64,000 nt of DNA, from the NCBI GenBank assembly GCA_963170055.1, contig CAUJGJ010000397.1:1875001-1939000 (forward strand), written 5' to 3'. The notes below the pieces were generated by a model, which saw nothing but the letters and a program-made list of their open reading frames with translations, had not been told where the DNA came from and searched no databases. Shown in pieces: positions 47,052 to 57,480 of this stretch; the first letter of the stretch is position 1; the number at the start of each line of letters is the position of its first letter. Source of the stretch: Halisarca cf. caerulea. Lineage: Eukaryota > Porifera > Demospongiae > Chondrillida > Halisarcidae. The position numbers were made by a program, and so were the translations under genes.

Positions 47052-47630
47052 CAGTGCCACCCACTTAATAGTCTGAAAAGTCTTTCCTTTTGTCCTGTCC
47101 ACTATGATAGTATTAGTGATGATGGCCTTCTTCACTTGCAATGTTGAAATCACTCATGCTTCTACAACAGCAAGCTTCACTTCAGCTGATGGGCTTCAAG
47201 GGAGCTCCAAACAGTTTTTTTTTGTCAAAAACATTACCTATTACTAGCTTAGAAATCTGAACTGAGGTCCAACTTGCTTAAAAAGTATTCACAATCGAAT
47301 CCCTTGTTACCCACGGTTAGGTCATTGACAAACACTTTTTAGCGCCACAGTTCAAGTCTTGCTTTGTTCACTAGTCCACCTTTAGCCTCTTGCGCCAAGA
47401 AACACTTTCTAAAGAATCCTCTAAACTCCAAACGTGGACTTGGCCTATTAAGTGTAACCTATCACGTACTAAATGTGTATTTGGCGCACAAAAAACATGG
47501 CGGATGGCGGATTCGGCGGTTGGCCTAATATATGCATACTTCAGCCATACTAATGAATTCGCGCCAGGAAATTGTGGCATATTAAACGGTTTGGCCTAAT
47601 ATCCGGTGGTATAATAAGCGGGTGGCACTG
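47052..47630. mobile_element. 579-bp mariner-type MITE in the minisatellite unit
   Basis: Ends CAGTGCCACCCACTTA and TAAGCGGGTGGCACTG are inverted with one mismatch; TA at 47050-47051 and 47631-47632 is the target duplication. It lies in the TA-rich junction of the repeat unit, splitting it. Confidence 0.9.
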
Positions 47631-47700
47631 TATATATATATATCAATGAATATTATTATATTTCATGACTTGGTATATGAAGAAGTAACCCTTCATCGAT
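47631..47700 (-). repeat. Lead segment of minisatellite unit, copy 2
   Basis: TATATATA followed by ATCAATGAATATTATTATA and ACTTGGTATATGAAGAAGTA, the complement of 2598-2650. Confidence 0.85.
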
Positions 47701-48039
47701 AGACAATACTCAACAAGTGGCAAACGTTAGCCTGCTATTGTCACGTGCTAATTACGTCAGCATAAATTATGCTAAAGAACGTTTGACATTACTCCAACAC
47801 GGAGAAATTGAATCGCTCCCTTTGTTTGAGCTTTCGCTACTTTGGCATGAGCGCTTTTTAGTGTGAACCTTGCACCTCGCTTTTAACATTGTACTAAACA
47901 GTCACACAATGTCATATACATACACGTGCATATGTACATGTAAGGATATATAAAAATGTAACTTTTATACAACACAACCTCTCCACATGTGCTTATATGT
48001 AATACAAATATGCACTGACATACCTTTTCTTTTACACAA

Positions 48040-48090
48040 ATACCCACACACCCACCCACCCACCCACACACACACACACACACACAACAC
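48040..48090. repeat. (CCCA)n/(CA)n simple repeat
   Basis: CACCCACC units passing into (CA)n. Short minus-strand frame over it is an artefact. Confidence 0.9.
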
Positions 48091-48191
48091 ATGAATATGT
48101 AGTTTCTGCGTTGATAGTCTTTTAAGCAGCCAGTTTATCTAGGTAAAATTTGTTCAATTTTAACATATTATCATCATTTTCCTCTTTTCAG

Positions 48192-48977
48192 GGTAGAGTG
48201 TTTAACAAGATTTATGGTGCACGTAATCACCAGTGTATCTTGGTGCAACAACACGTAGCTGAGTTATATTGTATTACTTGTAAATGTGTATGTAGTCAGC
48301 ACAAGTGCACCATTTGCATGGTTCACATTCATCCACATGGCCTGATAGTCAACTTTGCCCACAAAAGCTGTTTATCAGTTACGGGCTGTACATTAAAGTA
48401 TCATAGTTTTCACGGTTTAGTCTATTTCCATTTACTACTTTCTGGGGATGTAGAATTGAATCCTGGTCCCAAAAGGTTTTCTGATGTTCCAAAATTTAAA
48501 GCATGTATTTCTGAATGGAAGTGTTTCATGTTTCTATTTTTTATCATACTTTCAATGTTTATATTCGATCATGTGTTGACCTATCCGTTTCGTACCCTTT
48601 GTATGCGAAATTCGAGTTGTAATTCGACTGAAAGTAACTTTAGGCAACATTTCGAACTGAACTTGCATCATGTCATACGTATTTGTCCAAATCTAATTAA
48701 TATGACACATCAAGTTCTTATTTCAGTGGCAAAAAGATCACGTTGGATGATGTTCAAACAATATTTATCGAAACGTTCATATTTTTACGCAAGACTACTC
48801 CTTTTATTATTACTTTTAGCTGGAGATGTTGAGCGTAATCCTGGACCCATTCAGGATGTAATTAAGGACATTGTCTCCAATCGGAATCTACTACATTTAT
48901 TGGTGATAAGACAAAGGCAATGTTGCAAGGTCAAGACAGTAAAACTTCCAGTAAAGATGATTGTGAAAGGAAAATAA
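48192..48977 (+). CDS. Helitron 2 leader polyprotein with two 2A motifs
   Basis: The frame opens after a strong acceptor (TTTCCTCTTTTCAG, ending about 48191), so an upstream exon is likely. A Cys/His cluster (YCITCKCVCSQHKCTIC, then HIHPHG) is B-box-like. LLLSGDVELNPGP and LLLLAGDVERNPGP fit the 2A consensus D-V/I-E-x-N-P-G-P with Leu-rich lead-ins; the DVE...GP octets are at 48447-48470 and 48825-48848. Such motifs make the ribosome skip the Gly-Pro bond, so one transcript would give three chains. The middle chain is 126 residues with a membrane-like stretch, FMFLFFIILSMFIF. A one-base shift near 48900 joins this frame to the coiled-coil frame at 48920, linking it to the Helitron. Confidence 0.75.
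   Translation, partial: GRVFNKIYGARNHQCILVQQHVAELYCITCKCVCSQHKCTICMVHIHPHGLIVNFAHKSCLSVTGCTLKYHSFHGLVYFHLLLSGDVELNPGPKRFSDVPKFKACISEWKCFMFLFFIILSMFIFDHVLTYPFRTLCMRNSSCNSTESNFRQHFELNLHHVIRICPNLINMTHQVLISVAKRSRWMMFKQYLSKRSYFYARLLLLLLLLAGDVERNPGPIQDVIKDIVSNRNLLHLLVIRQRQCCKVKTVKLPVKMIVKGK
48447..48470 (+). promoter_or_regulatory. 2A-type ribosome-skipping motif 1
   Basis: Codons for DVELNPGP preceded by HLLLSG. All invariant residues (D, E, N, P, G, P) are present. Skipping itself is inferred from the motif. Confidence 0.75.
48825..48848 (+). promoter_or_regulatory. 2A-type ribosome-skipping motif 2
   Basis: Codons for DVERNPGP preceded by eight leucines and AG, the best-known context for active 2A sequences. 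Exactly 378 nt after motif 1 and in the same frame. Confidence 0.8.
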
Positions 48978-49810
48978 GATTGGATCAATTTGCTGAAAGT
49001 CAAAGGAAACATCGGGAGAAGGAGAGTGTAGAACAACGAGATATGCGACTCAAAGCAATGCAGGCTATGCAGAAAAGTCGCCTTAAATTGGAAACTGATA
49101 CTGAACGGGATAAGAGACTTGGAACATTGGCCATAAATCAAAAAAGGAGATTGGAGAAAGAAACACCACAGGAACATGATGAGAGGCTGGCATTACTGGC
49201 TATCAATCAAAAGAGAAGATTTGAGAAAGAAACACCACAGAAACATTATGAGAGGCTGGCATTATTGGCTATAAATCAAAAAAGAAGATTACAGAAAGAA
49301 ACACTGCAAGAACGTGACGAGAGGCTGGCAATATTGGCAGCAAGCCAAAGTAAAAGAATAGAAAAAGAAAGTGATGAAATGTGAGGAAAAAGACTCAGAG
49401 TTAAGCAGGAAAACAGAAAGAGCAATTGGATAATGAATCTGCCGATGAACGTACAGATAGATTGGCAAAGATGGCAGAGCATAGGAAGACTATGTTGGAA
49501 AATGCTACTCCTGAGGAGGAGTTAAGAGGAAAGAAAGCCAGATACAAAGGAAGCGGCGATGGCTGGAAGGCGAGAATGAAGAAGCCAAAAAAGTAAGATT
49601 AGAGAAAGAAAAACTACGGAAGAAGTAAGCCAGGGAACAGCAAACTGGGGATGAGGGGTTAAAGAATAAGAAAAAGCAACAGGAAAGGAAACGACGATGG
49701 CAAGAAGGTGAGACTGCGGAAGCAAAAAAAGCAAGACAGGAGAAAGATAGACTTAGAAAGAAGCAAGCCAGGGAAAAAAACAAACGACATCTCTACAGAT
49801 TAATTCTGAA
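48920..49810 (+). pseudogene. Helitron 2 charged coiled-coil linker
   Basis: Tandem repeats of about 23-24 residues, reading LALLAINQKRRFEKETPQ with variants, then a Lys/Arg/Glu-rich stretch to about 49805 that needs stops and shifts to be skipped (TGA at 49382, others near 49530-49650). Typical of the basic repeat region ahead of DUF6570 in Helitron polyproteins. No enzyme motif; likely nucleic-acid binding or spacing. Confidence 0.6.
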
Positions 49811-51351
49811 GTGCAGATGACACCATTAACAAATTCTATAAAGCAAATTGTCTCAAACAGAGATAGATTCTTCAAGACAATTTGTGATGGACCGTCTCAT
49901 GCATGTTATGCATGTCAAAAGTTCTGTTACAAAGAGAATGCTCAATTTTACTCATGTGATGAGGCTAAGAAACTTATTGCACATCAAAATGTAAATTCTC
50001 AATTGGTTACTTCTGAATGGTTCTGTCATAGGTGCGTATCAGCACTGAATAGAAACAAGGTTCCTAGTACTTCACGATGGAATGGAATGAGTGTTTCTCC
50101 CATACCTCAAGAACTTCAAGGGCTAAACAGTCTTGAAGAGCGACTTATCGCACGTGTGGCTCCATTCATGAAGTTAGTCCTTCTGCCACGTGGTGGACAA
50201 AGAGGAATAACAGGACAGGTGATCAACTTTCCATCACCAATGACTGATGTATTGAATCAACTTCTACGACCAGCTACCAGCAGTGACATTGTGTACATAA
50301 AGGCACCAACTTCGAATTCATTAAAAGAGTCCAAACCATTATACTATCATTGTCGTTATACACGCGTAATGAAAGCATTGAAATGGTTACAGGAAAACAA
50401 TGTCACTTATAAGAGCATCAGCATCACAAACCAATGCGAGGAGAACTTTGATTCAACTGATGATCAGGACGAGACAATGGAGGAATCAGGTGTAGTACAG
50501 AGTGACTTTCTGATGCCAGATGTGCCAATGAATGAATTTTTGATGGAAGGTACCTTTCCAGTGCATCAACTTGAAAAGATAACAAGTGCTCCACTGAGCA
50601 TCTTTAACAAGCAACAACTTGAGGTTTTGGCATTTCCAACACTTTATCCCGATGGAAATAATGGATTTGGTACTCATCGACAATTCTCAATTACACCTTT
50701 GGACTATTTTCAAACCAGAGTAATGAGTAAAGATTCCCGCTGGGCCAAACACCCATCATATACATATCGTTACATTTCTGCCAGAATTCCAGAAGAAGGA
50801 TGTGGTGAGGACAGCTTGCGGTCTGTAGTTCTTCGAGTTCAGAAACATAATCATACATCTACTTGCATCAAGAAGGACAAAAGGAAAAAATCAAAAGAAT
50901 GTCGTTTTGACTTTCTACAACCTTTGTCGTCCATTACTCGTCTCAAGAATAATGAAGATGTAGGTAACAAGTCCCGGTTCTATATTCTCAGGAGAACTGA
51001 TGGTGAAGAAAACATCAACCCATACAATGCTCCACTACTCTTAGTATGGCAGGCCAACATGGATATACAGTTGATTGGATCGGTTTATGGGACAGCATCT
51101 TACATATGTTCATACATGTGCAAAGGTGAGAGCGAAGAGGTGAAGAAGGCTATCAGTGATTCCCTTCAATCACTAGCACCGAATGCTTCACTTCGAAAAC
51201 GATTATCTAAATTGGGAAACACTATGCTTTCGCACAGACAGTTAAGTGGCCAAGAAGCAGCCTATCGGTTGTGCCACTTACCATTAAAGGATTCGTCGCG
51301 TAAAGTTGTCTTTGTCAACACTGTTCCTCCTGAAAAGAGAACACACAGGGC
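49811..51351 (+). pseudogene. Helitron 2 DUF6570 and Rep N-terminal region
   Basis: Intact to the C2 insertion. CYACQKFCYKENAQFYSC and WFCHRCVSALNR are Cys pairs; GLNSLEERLIARVAPFMKL is the DUF6570 signature as I know it. The Rep-associated AFPTLYPDGNNGFG, YFQTRVMSKDSRWAKHPSY and ASYICSYMCKGESEE (Tyr-x3-Tyr) follow. I do not see the HUH motif (HYHxLVW type): between PSYTYRYISARIPEEGC and SLRSVVLRVQKHNHT sequence seems to be missing, so the nuclease may be internally deleted. At 51351 the frame reads EKRTHRA and is cut by element C2; it resumes RARILKNRSELLELDDMD at 52405. Confidence 0.75.
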
Positions 51352-52404
51352 CATTATAGTCGGGCTCAGAAATCGGGGATTTTAGGTGACAAAGTACTGG
51401 AATTTAAGGAATGTATCACCATACGTCACGATGTGCGGATCAGCTGAAGTGAATCGTATTTATACATCATCAAAAGCCGCACGAAAGTCACACTGAACAG
51501 GCAAAACAAGATAATATTAAGACCCAATCCAACTACTACTAGACTAGAGTCAACTTGAATTCAAACATTGCCAGAATCACGATTACCAATACGCTGTGGC
51601 AAGCCAACGGTTACTCTTTCGTTATTACGCTTAGAGGACAACCAGTACACGCCATGAAAAAACATGAAAGTATCAAGAACTTACCGATAAGACTCGAAGA
51701 TTGATTGATCGAACCTCCCGCTAAAGACTCGGCGAAAAGAAGTGTCGACAAAAGACTAAAGTATCCGGCGGATTAGTATCCGCGAGTATCCATGGCATTA
51801 ATCGTGTACGCGCTTGGTGACGACATTCTACGCATGCGCAACGTCACAGTTAAATGGTCGCTTGCAACCAAGTTTATAAAAATCGTGGGATCCGGACGTG
51901 TAGATGGCCATCATACCCTTCAAAGAAGATATTGTTGGTTTCAAAATAGTTGTGTAGACGTATATTTGGTGAGCGGAGAAGATATAACCAGGTACGCTAA
52001 AGTTGTAACCATTTTAAAGTCTAATTTTCACATTTTTTTTAGCCACAAAAGTACATTTTTTCTTATAAGTGTTTCAGGAAGGATTATATTTTTCCCGCTC
52101 ACGAATAGCTTATAGAGTAAATTTTTCTCTTTCATCTCTACCAATCTTGTAGCTGTTTGTAAGCGTCTACACGTCCGGACATCCACGTTTACTGCAAAAC
52201 ATACCACTTTTTCCGAGCTTGTTTTAGATTTTCTGAAAAGAGATACATTTATATCTTGTACACTAACATTTCGATATATAGTCAATGAACATAACAGATT
52301 CAAATAGCTACGAAAATGTTGTTCTAAACTAAGAAATCCGGTATATTTATAACCGCTTCCAAGCGGCAGCCATTTTTTCTGGTTTTGCCAGCCCGACTAT
52401 AATG
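51352..52404. mobile_element. Non-autonomous element C, copy 2
   Basis: 1053 bp. CATTATAGTCGGGCT at the left tip and its complement AGCCCGACTATAATG at the right; shared left-end block and GTGAGCGGAGAAGATATAACC core with copy 1, and the same internal foldback around TCCGGACGTGTAGATG. Flanks GGC and AGC may be a decayed 3-bp duplication. Removing it restores THRA-RARILKNR in Helitron 2. Confidence 0.85.
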
Positions 52405-52900
52405 AGCCCGTGCAAGGATTCTCAAGAATCGGTCCGAGTTACTTGAGCTGGATGACATGGATACCAATCTCTTTTAACCATGACTATTTGACAGATATGC
52501 TGCAAGACCACAGGAAGAAGAATTCGAGAAGATGACGTTGGCTCACTTTTTTGTATGGTATGATAGTGTATATAGGGATGACACACCAAAGGGCGGCAGT
52601 GGGCATCACATTCAGCCTCGATTCCAATTGCAAGGCAATCTGGGATGGATCAAACTTCGTACAAAGCAAGCGTGCCTTCGAACACCCATTATGACACCAC
52701 AAAGTCACGGTGATGAGTATTACTATTCACTGTTGCTGTTGTACATTCCGTGGAGACGTGAGAAGGAGGACTTACTTCTGAAGCACGACAGTGCATTGTC
52801 AGCTTTCATTGCTCGTGAAAAGGAGATGAAAGTGCTGAATTGTGAACACCATACTTTTGCAGAAGAAGTACAAAGAGCTGTGCGCAATTGCAAGCAGTTT
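52405..52900 (+). pseudogene. Helitron 2 region between Rep and helicase
   Basis: Resumes after C2: RARILKNRSELLELDDMD, then after a stop and shift near 52475 RYAARPQEEEFEKMTLAHFF, DEYYYSLLLLYIPWRREKEDL and EEVQRAVRNCKQF. The pattern of a 'PWR' motif ahead of the helicase is usual in Helitrons. A frameshift near 52900 passes to the helicase frame. Confidence 0.7.
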
Positions 52901-54500
52901 CTGATGGCGCATACATGGATTTGGTTGCACCAAATGTTCAACATGGTGAACGGGAAGATGCTACAGATGTACCAGAGGAACTGGACCATGGTTTACACAA
53001 CGCTGAAAATTATGTTCAAGATGAACAGGTGGATGTAGGTGCTCTTCCCACAGTAGCAGACGACAATTGTGCCAATGGAGCCCTCACACACATGCGCCTC
53101 ACTGATAAGGCTTTCACAGAATTGGTATGCAATTTGAATGCAAGACAGAGAGAAGCATTTGACATGGTAGTACAGTACACTAGCTCGTTACACAAATTTC
53201 ATCTCGGACAGGAGGCATCACAACCAAAACCTATCCGCATGTTCATAACTGGTGGTGCAGGGACGGGAAAGTCTTATGTGATTCGTGCCATCAGAGAACA
53301 TATTGAGAGGTCAGTGCAAGGGAGTGATGAAGTGTATGGATGCATGGTCATGGCACCAACGGGTGTAGCTGCATTTAATGTGGATGGCCTAACAATTCAC
53401 AGAGCACTTAATCTTCAAGTTGAGCATAGAAGGTCTGCCTACCATTTAAAGTTAATGGCTGTAGCACTTCGAGAGCTGAGGATGCTGTGGAGAGGCATAC
53501 ATACCATCATTATTGATGAAATTAGCATGGTATCTTACGAAGTTCTCCAGTCTGTCCACTATCGACTGTGTGAGATATTTGCCAATGATGACATCTTTGG
53601 AGGACTGAATGTGATTGCAGTTAGTGACTTTTATCAGCTCTCACCTGTCAATGGACACTTTGTGTTTAGTGTGACAAAACTGCAGTCGAAACGCTTGGCA
53701 TCTCACCTTTGGAAGGACTGCTTTCAAATAGTAGAATTAACTGAAAATGTGAGACAACAAAAGGATTCGTTCTTTTCAGACATGTTGAATCGTGTTCGAG
53801 TAGGAAAGCAAACGGAACAGGATATTAAGTTGCTGGAAAGTCGCATGGTGGTAGGAAACAACATTGATCTTTCAAAGCCACCATTTGAAAAGGCTCTAAG
53901 GTTGTTTCCTCGTGTTGCAGATTGCAATGCATTTAATGAAGGAGAATTGATGAAACTCTCTTCAAATACTCCAATCTTTGAATTTGAAGCCGATCATGTG
54001 CCTTTAGAAAACAGAAGATCGACTTATGGGGCAGTCTTGTATGAGAAAGTGACTGAAGAATTAATTCCAGAGAATGACAAGGAATGTGGAGGACTACCAA
54101 GAAGGCTAAAAATGGCACTAGGAGCTGAAGTCATGTTACGACGTAACATCAAGTGTGGAGATGGGCTAGTGAATGGAGCCCAAGGAGTCATTGTGGGATT
54201 CAAGTGGGGTGGAAAACAGAATACACAGCCCTCACGTGGAGCCTTACCTGAAATTGTACATGTAAAGTTTCACGATCCAAGAGTTGGACAGTTTACCAAA
54301 GTGTGCATCCTCAATGAACAACAAGAGGCAGTGGCCATTGAACCCTTGTCGGTGCGATTCTATGGACAGCAAGGCACTGTTCTACAGCGGACTCAGACAC
54401 CCTTAATTTTGTGTTGGGCCGCCACTTTACACAAAGTGCAAGGTCTGTCACTTGATTCTGCTGTGTTGGACCTTGGAGAGAAAGTGTTTGAGGCCGGAAT
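52901..54500 (+). pseudogene. Helitron 2 PIF1-like helicase lacking motif VI
   Basis: Frame with NLNARQREAFDMVV, Walker A in MFITGGAGTGKSYVI, APTGVAAFNVDGLTIHR, motif II in TIIIDEISMV, VSDFYQLSPVNG, VMLRRNIKCGDGLVNGAQG and HKVQGLSLDSAVLDLGE. After EAGM the expected YVALSRV-type motif VI (with the arginine finger) is absent; the sequence goes to FRGAAGGFITVSEG and a stop. A deletion here would abolish ATP hydrolysis. The following OTU frame overlaps at 54452. Confidence 0.85.
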
Positions 54501-55468
54501 GTTCAGAGGTGCTGCCGGTGGATTTATCACAGTCTCAGAAGGATGAACCACCCACTTCTCTTCAAGATATAAGCATGATGGAAACAGATTTGGATGACTT
54601 TTTGTTGAGGGACGTCTTGGAGGAAATGAAGAGAGACGTACCAGTAGTTCAATTATCAAGTCAAGAAATTCACACAACATGTACTAAGGAGGTGAGAGAA
54701 TTTATGCAGAACATTGAGGACATTCTCAAAAGTAAAAAGAAAGAGTCAATGGAAGAATTAAAAGAATTGATGGAAGATAACAAGATTGCTATGAAAACTT
54801 TAATAAATGAGGTTAACAAACAGGAAGATGACATTTTCAATGTGGAAACTCATGTGGTGGACATGTCTGTACAAGAGGACATTTTGCCCTCATTTACATC
54901 ACAATATGTTCCAGTGAGGACCACGGGTGATGGGAACTGTATGTACAATACCATCTCCATTGCACTGCATGGCACGGAAGAATATACAGCACATCTGAGA
55001 GCAATCACTGTGTACAGCTTATTAGAAAATAAGGAGCATATGTTTGAGGTGATGAAGCCTAGTACACAACTATTATTACGTAATGTGGATCGAAATGAAG
55101 AAAATATTACAGCAATTACAGAAAGGGAATGGAGCAAACTTTTGCAAGAAGCAGCTCAAGACCAATGCTGGGGAAATCATTTCCACTTGCATACCTTGTG
55201 TCTTATGTTAAAGAGGCCAATATACATGTATGGCTATATGCGACACAGAAGTGTAGGAGAACTTGACAGAGTGGATGTAAACAGTTCATCTGTGGAGATT
55301 GAACGATTGTTTCAACAGAAAGACAGGAGAATGAACAATCACATCAAGTACTTGCCTTCAGTTGAAGACTACCCCGCCATCAGAGGCTTTTTCGACTCTT
55401 CTCATTTCACAGCATTATTGCCAACAACATCCACATCTCACTTTTTTCAAACCCTTTGTATCATTTAG
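54501..55468 (+). CDS. Helitron 2 OTU cysteine protease domain
   Basis: Read from the frame after the helicase break, DLSQSQKDEPPTSLQDISMM. An acidic, coiled-coil-like linker (EELKELMEDNKIAMKTLI) comes first. VRTTGDGNCMYNTISIAL gives Asp and Cys, DQCWGNHFHLHTLCLML the Trp segment, and DSSHFTALLP the His, so the full OTU triad is present. It ends at TAG 55466-55468 without lesions. It probably was the C-terminus of the Helitron polyprotein; as a free ORF it might still be folded, but expression is unknown. Confidence 0.8.
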
Positions 55469-57418
55469 GTCTCACTGGGGGTGTGAAATGTAATAATTAT
55501 TGTATTGAGGACTGTGTTTATGCACATGTAATTATATTTTGTAATTATTTACAACTTTTACTTTCGCCTCATGTTTCCAAAGGATATCAAAATTTGATTC
55601 GTTCCTCATATGATGCTTCATAACTGCAATCATATAGGGGCCAGAATGTGCATGCTCCCTATATTATTTCATTTATGAAGGCAATCAATAAAATCTTTTT
55701 GTAGTTAGAAATGTCAAAATTGCTGTTGAAGTGTATATGCGGGATAACTAACATGCCCAAATAAAAACTTGGATAGTAAATACTAAATAAAAAAATCAAC
55801 CATAGGCCAAACTAGAATAATTCTTAGATTCTTAGATACATACATAGGTTCTCCCCACGATGACAAAATTGTCATCATATATCACCCGGTGTGAAAGGTT
55901 ATGCATAAGTTTTATGCTACTTTGAATGTAGGAGCATGTATCGCTGCTACACACGACACCATCCATTCAAAAATTATAAAATAATCTGTGATGGTAATGA
56001 CAGCTTCCTTGTCAGTGAAGCACTATTGACAACAACATTAACTATTGTTGAATTGAATCAAAAGCATAAGATTAGCATTTAAATGCGTTTTGTCTAAAAA
56101 GAAATTAAAACTATTAAATATTAGGAAACCACTAATCTTATGCTACTATTAAAATAACAGCATGTTGCTGTTATGCACGAAGCCATCCATGAATGAATAC
56201 CTCTTGATGGCATTCTTTAGCTTTCATGTTTTGTGAAGCACCTCTTGGTCAACAATGTAATATCGTTGAATGTGATAGTCTAACTTGAATGAATTAGATA
56301 GAAACCAAAACTGAATTTTTATGCAATTAGACTACATTTCCATGCAGACTCCAAGTCTGTACAGCTTTTGCAACGCCCCTGCTCAGAGTCCAGTTATTTG
56401 GGGCATCTTGCAAATGCATCTAGAGTAGTTATTGTCCATATAGATAAGGTGGTTGAAATTTAGAGTTCATGTTTGAGCAAACATTTGTAATGAGCCATTT
56501 GCATTTAATTAGCAATCCTATAGCCTATAAGGGAAGAATATATGTCATTGGGGAGTATATATTAGTCATGTCTATACATCCATAGAACAAAGGCAAATGG
56601 CTAATCATTACACATTGAACCCCATATACAGGTAGTCAGTGCCACCTCAACCTTAAGTTTACACCACTCTGCAAATTGAGTACAACTATAAAAGGTTGGG
56701 AATTATGGCACAGTATATCACCCTTTACATCCTGTACCTGCATATATTGGTACGCAGTATACATTTCTTCTGGTATTTGCTACCTTCATCGGTATGCAGT
56801 ACCTTTCCCCATAGTACCTTCCTTTGGTACACAACTTCCAGTGCCTTTGATGGTAAACAGTACATTAATATATAGTCTCACATATTGGGCTATGCACATT
56901 GCACTGCCCAATGGAGACTTGCATAGATCACAATGATCATACTATTGACTACTTGTGGCCAATTTTGGATACCTTGTGCACCTTAGCACGGAAAAAATAT
57001 TATTATAACATGCTGACTACATTGATCTGCTGAAAGATCACATTGTATATTCTGTTCTTTATTCTATAGCTACACATTTAAGTGATTCTGGTGGATTACA
57101 CAACGGTACACCTGTACCATTATATGTATAGCATTTTATTGCACCATTTTTATTTTGGATTGGAGGAGTTTTACAGACTATTGCAGACCCTAGTTGAAAT
57201 GAATCCAATCCTCTGGGATGCAAAGCATGCCTACTTCCTCGTGGTGTATCCTGGGACTACTATTATTAAAAAAACTGACTAGATCATGATCCCAATATAT
57301 TGTTTGGATTATTGAATGCTTAGACTTGACACACACACACACACACACATTTTACTACACCACTACTCAAAACCATGCATTTCTTACAGTGATCTTTTGA
57401 GTCCATTAGAAAGATTTC
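55469..57418. other. Long non-coding stretch after Helitron 2
   Basis: AT-rich. GGTAYGCAGTA-like words recur at 56740-56870. (CA)n at 57328-57349. I cannot place a Helitron 3' hairpin and CTRR end with confidence. Confidence 0.4.
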
Positions 57419-57480
57419 CAAGTGATTCAAGTTTCCAGGGCCGTAGGCGGCCCACGTGTTTTTTAAACTCGAATCACTTG
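57419..57480 (-). repeat. E-type 5' hairpin, isolated
   Basis: CAAGTGATTCAAG (57419-57431) and CTCGAATCACTTG (57468-57480) pair around GGGCC/GGCCC. Read on the minus strand it starts ACAAGTGATTCGAGTTTAAAA, close to the start of family E. No E-like 3' hairpin was found nearby, so it may belong to a larger relative. Confidence 0.7.
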
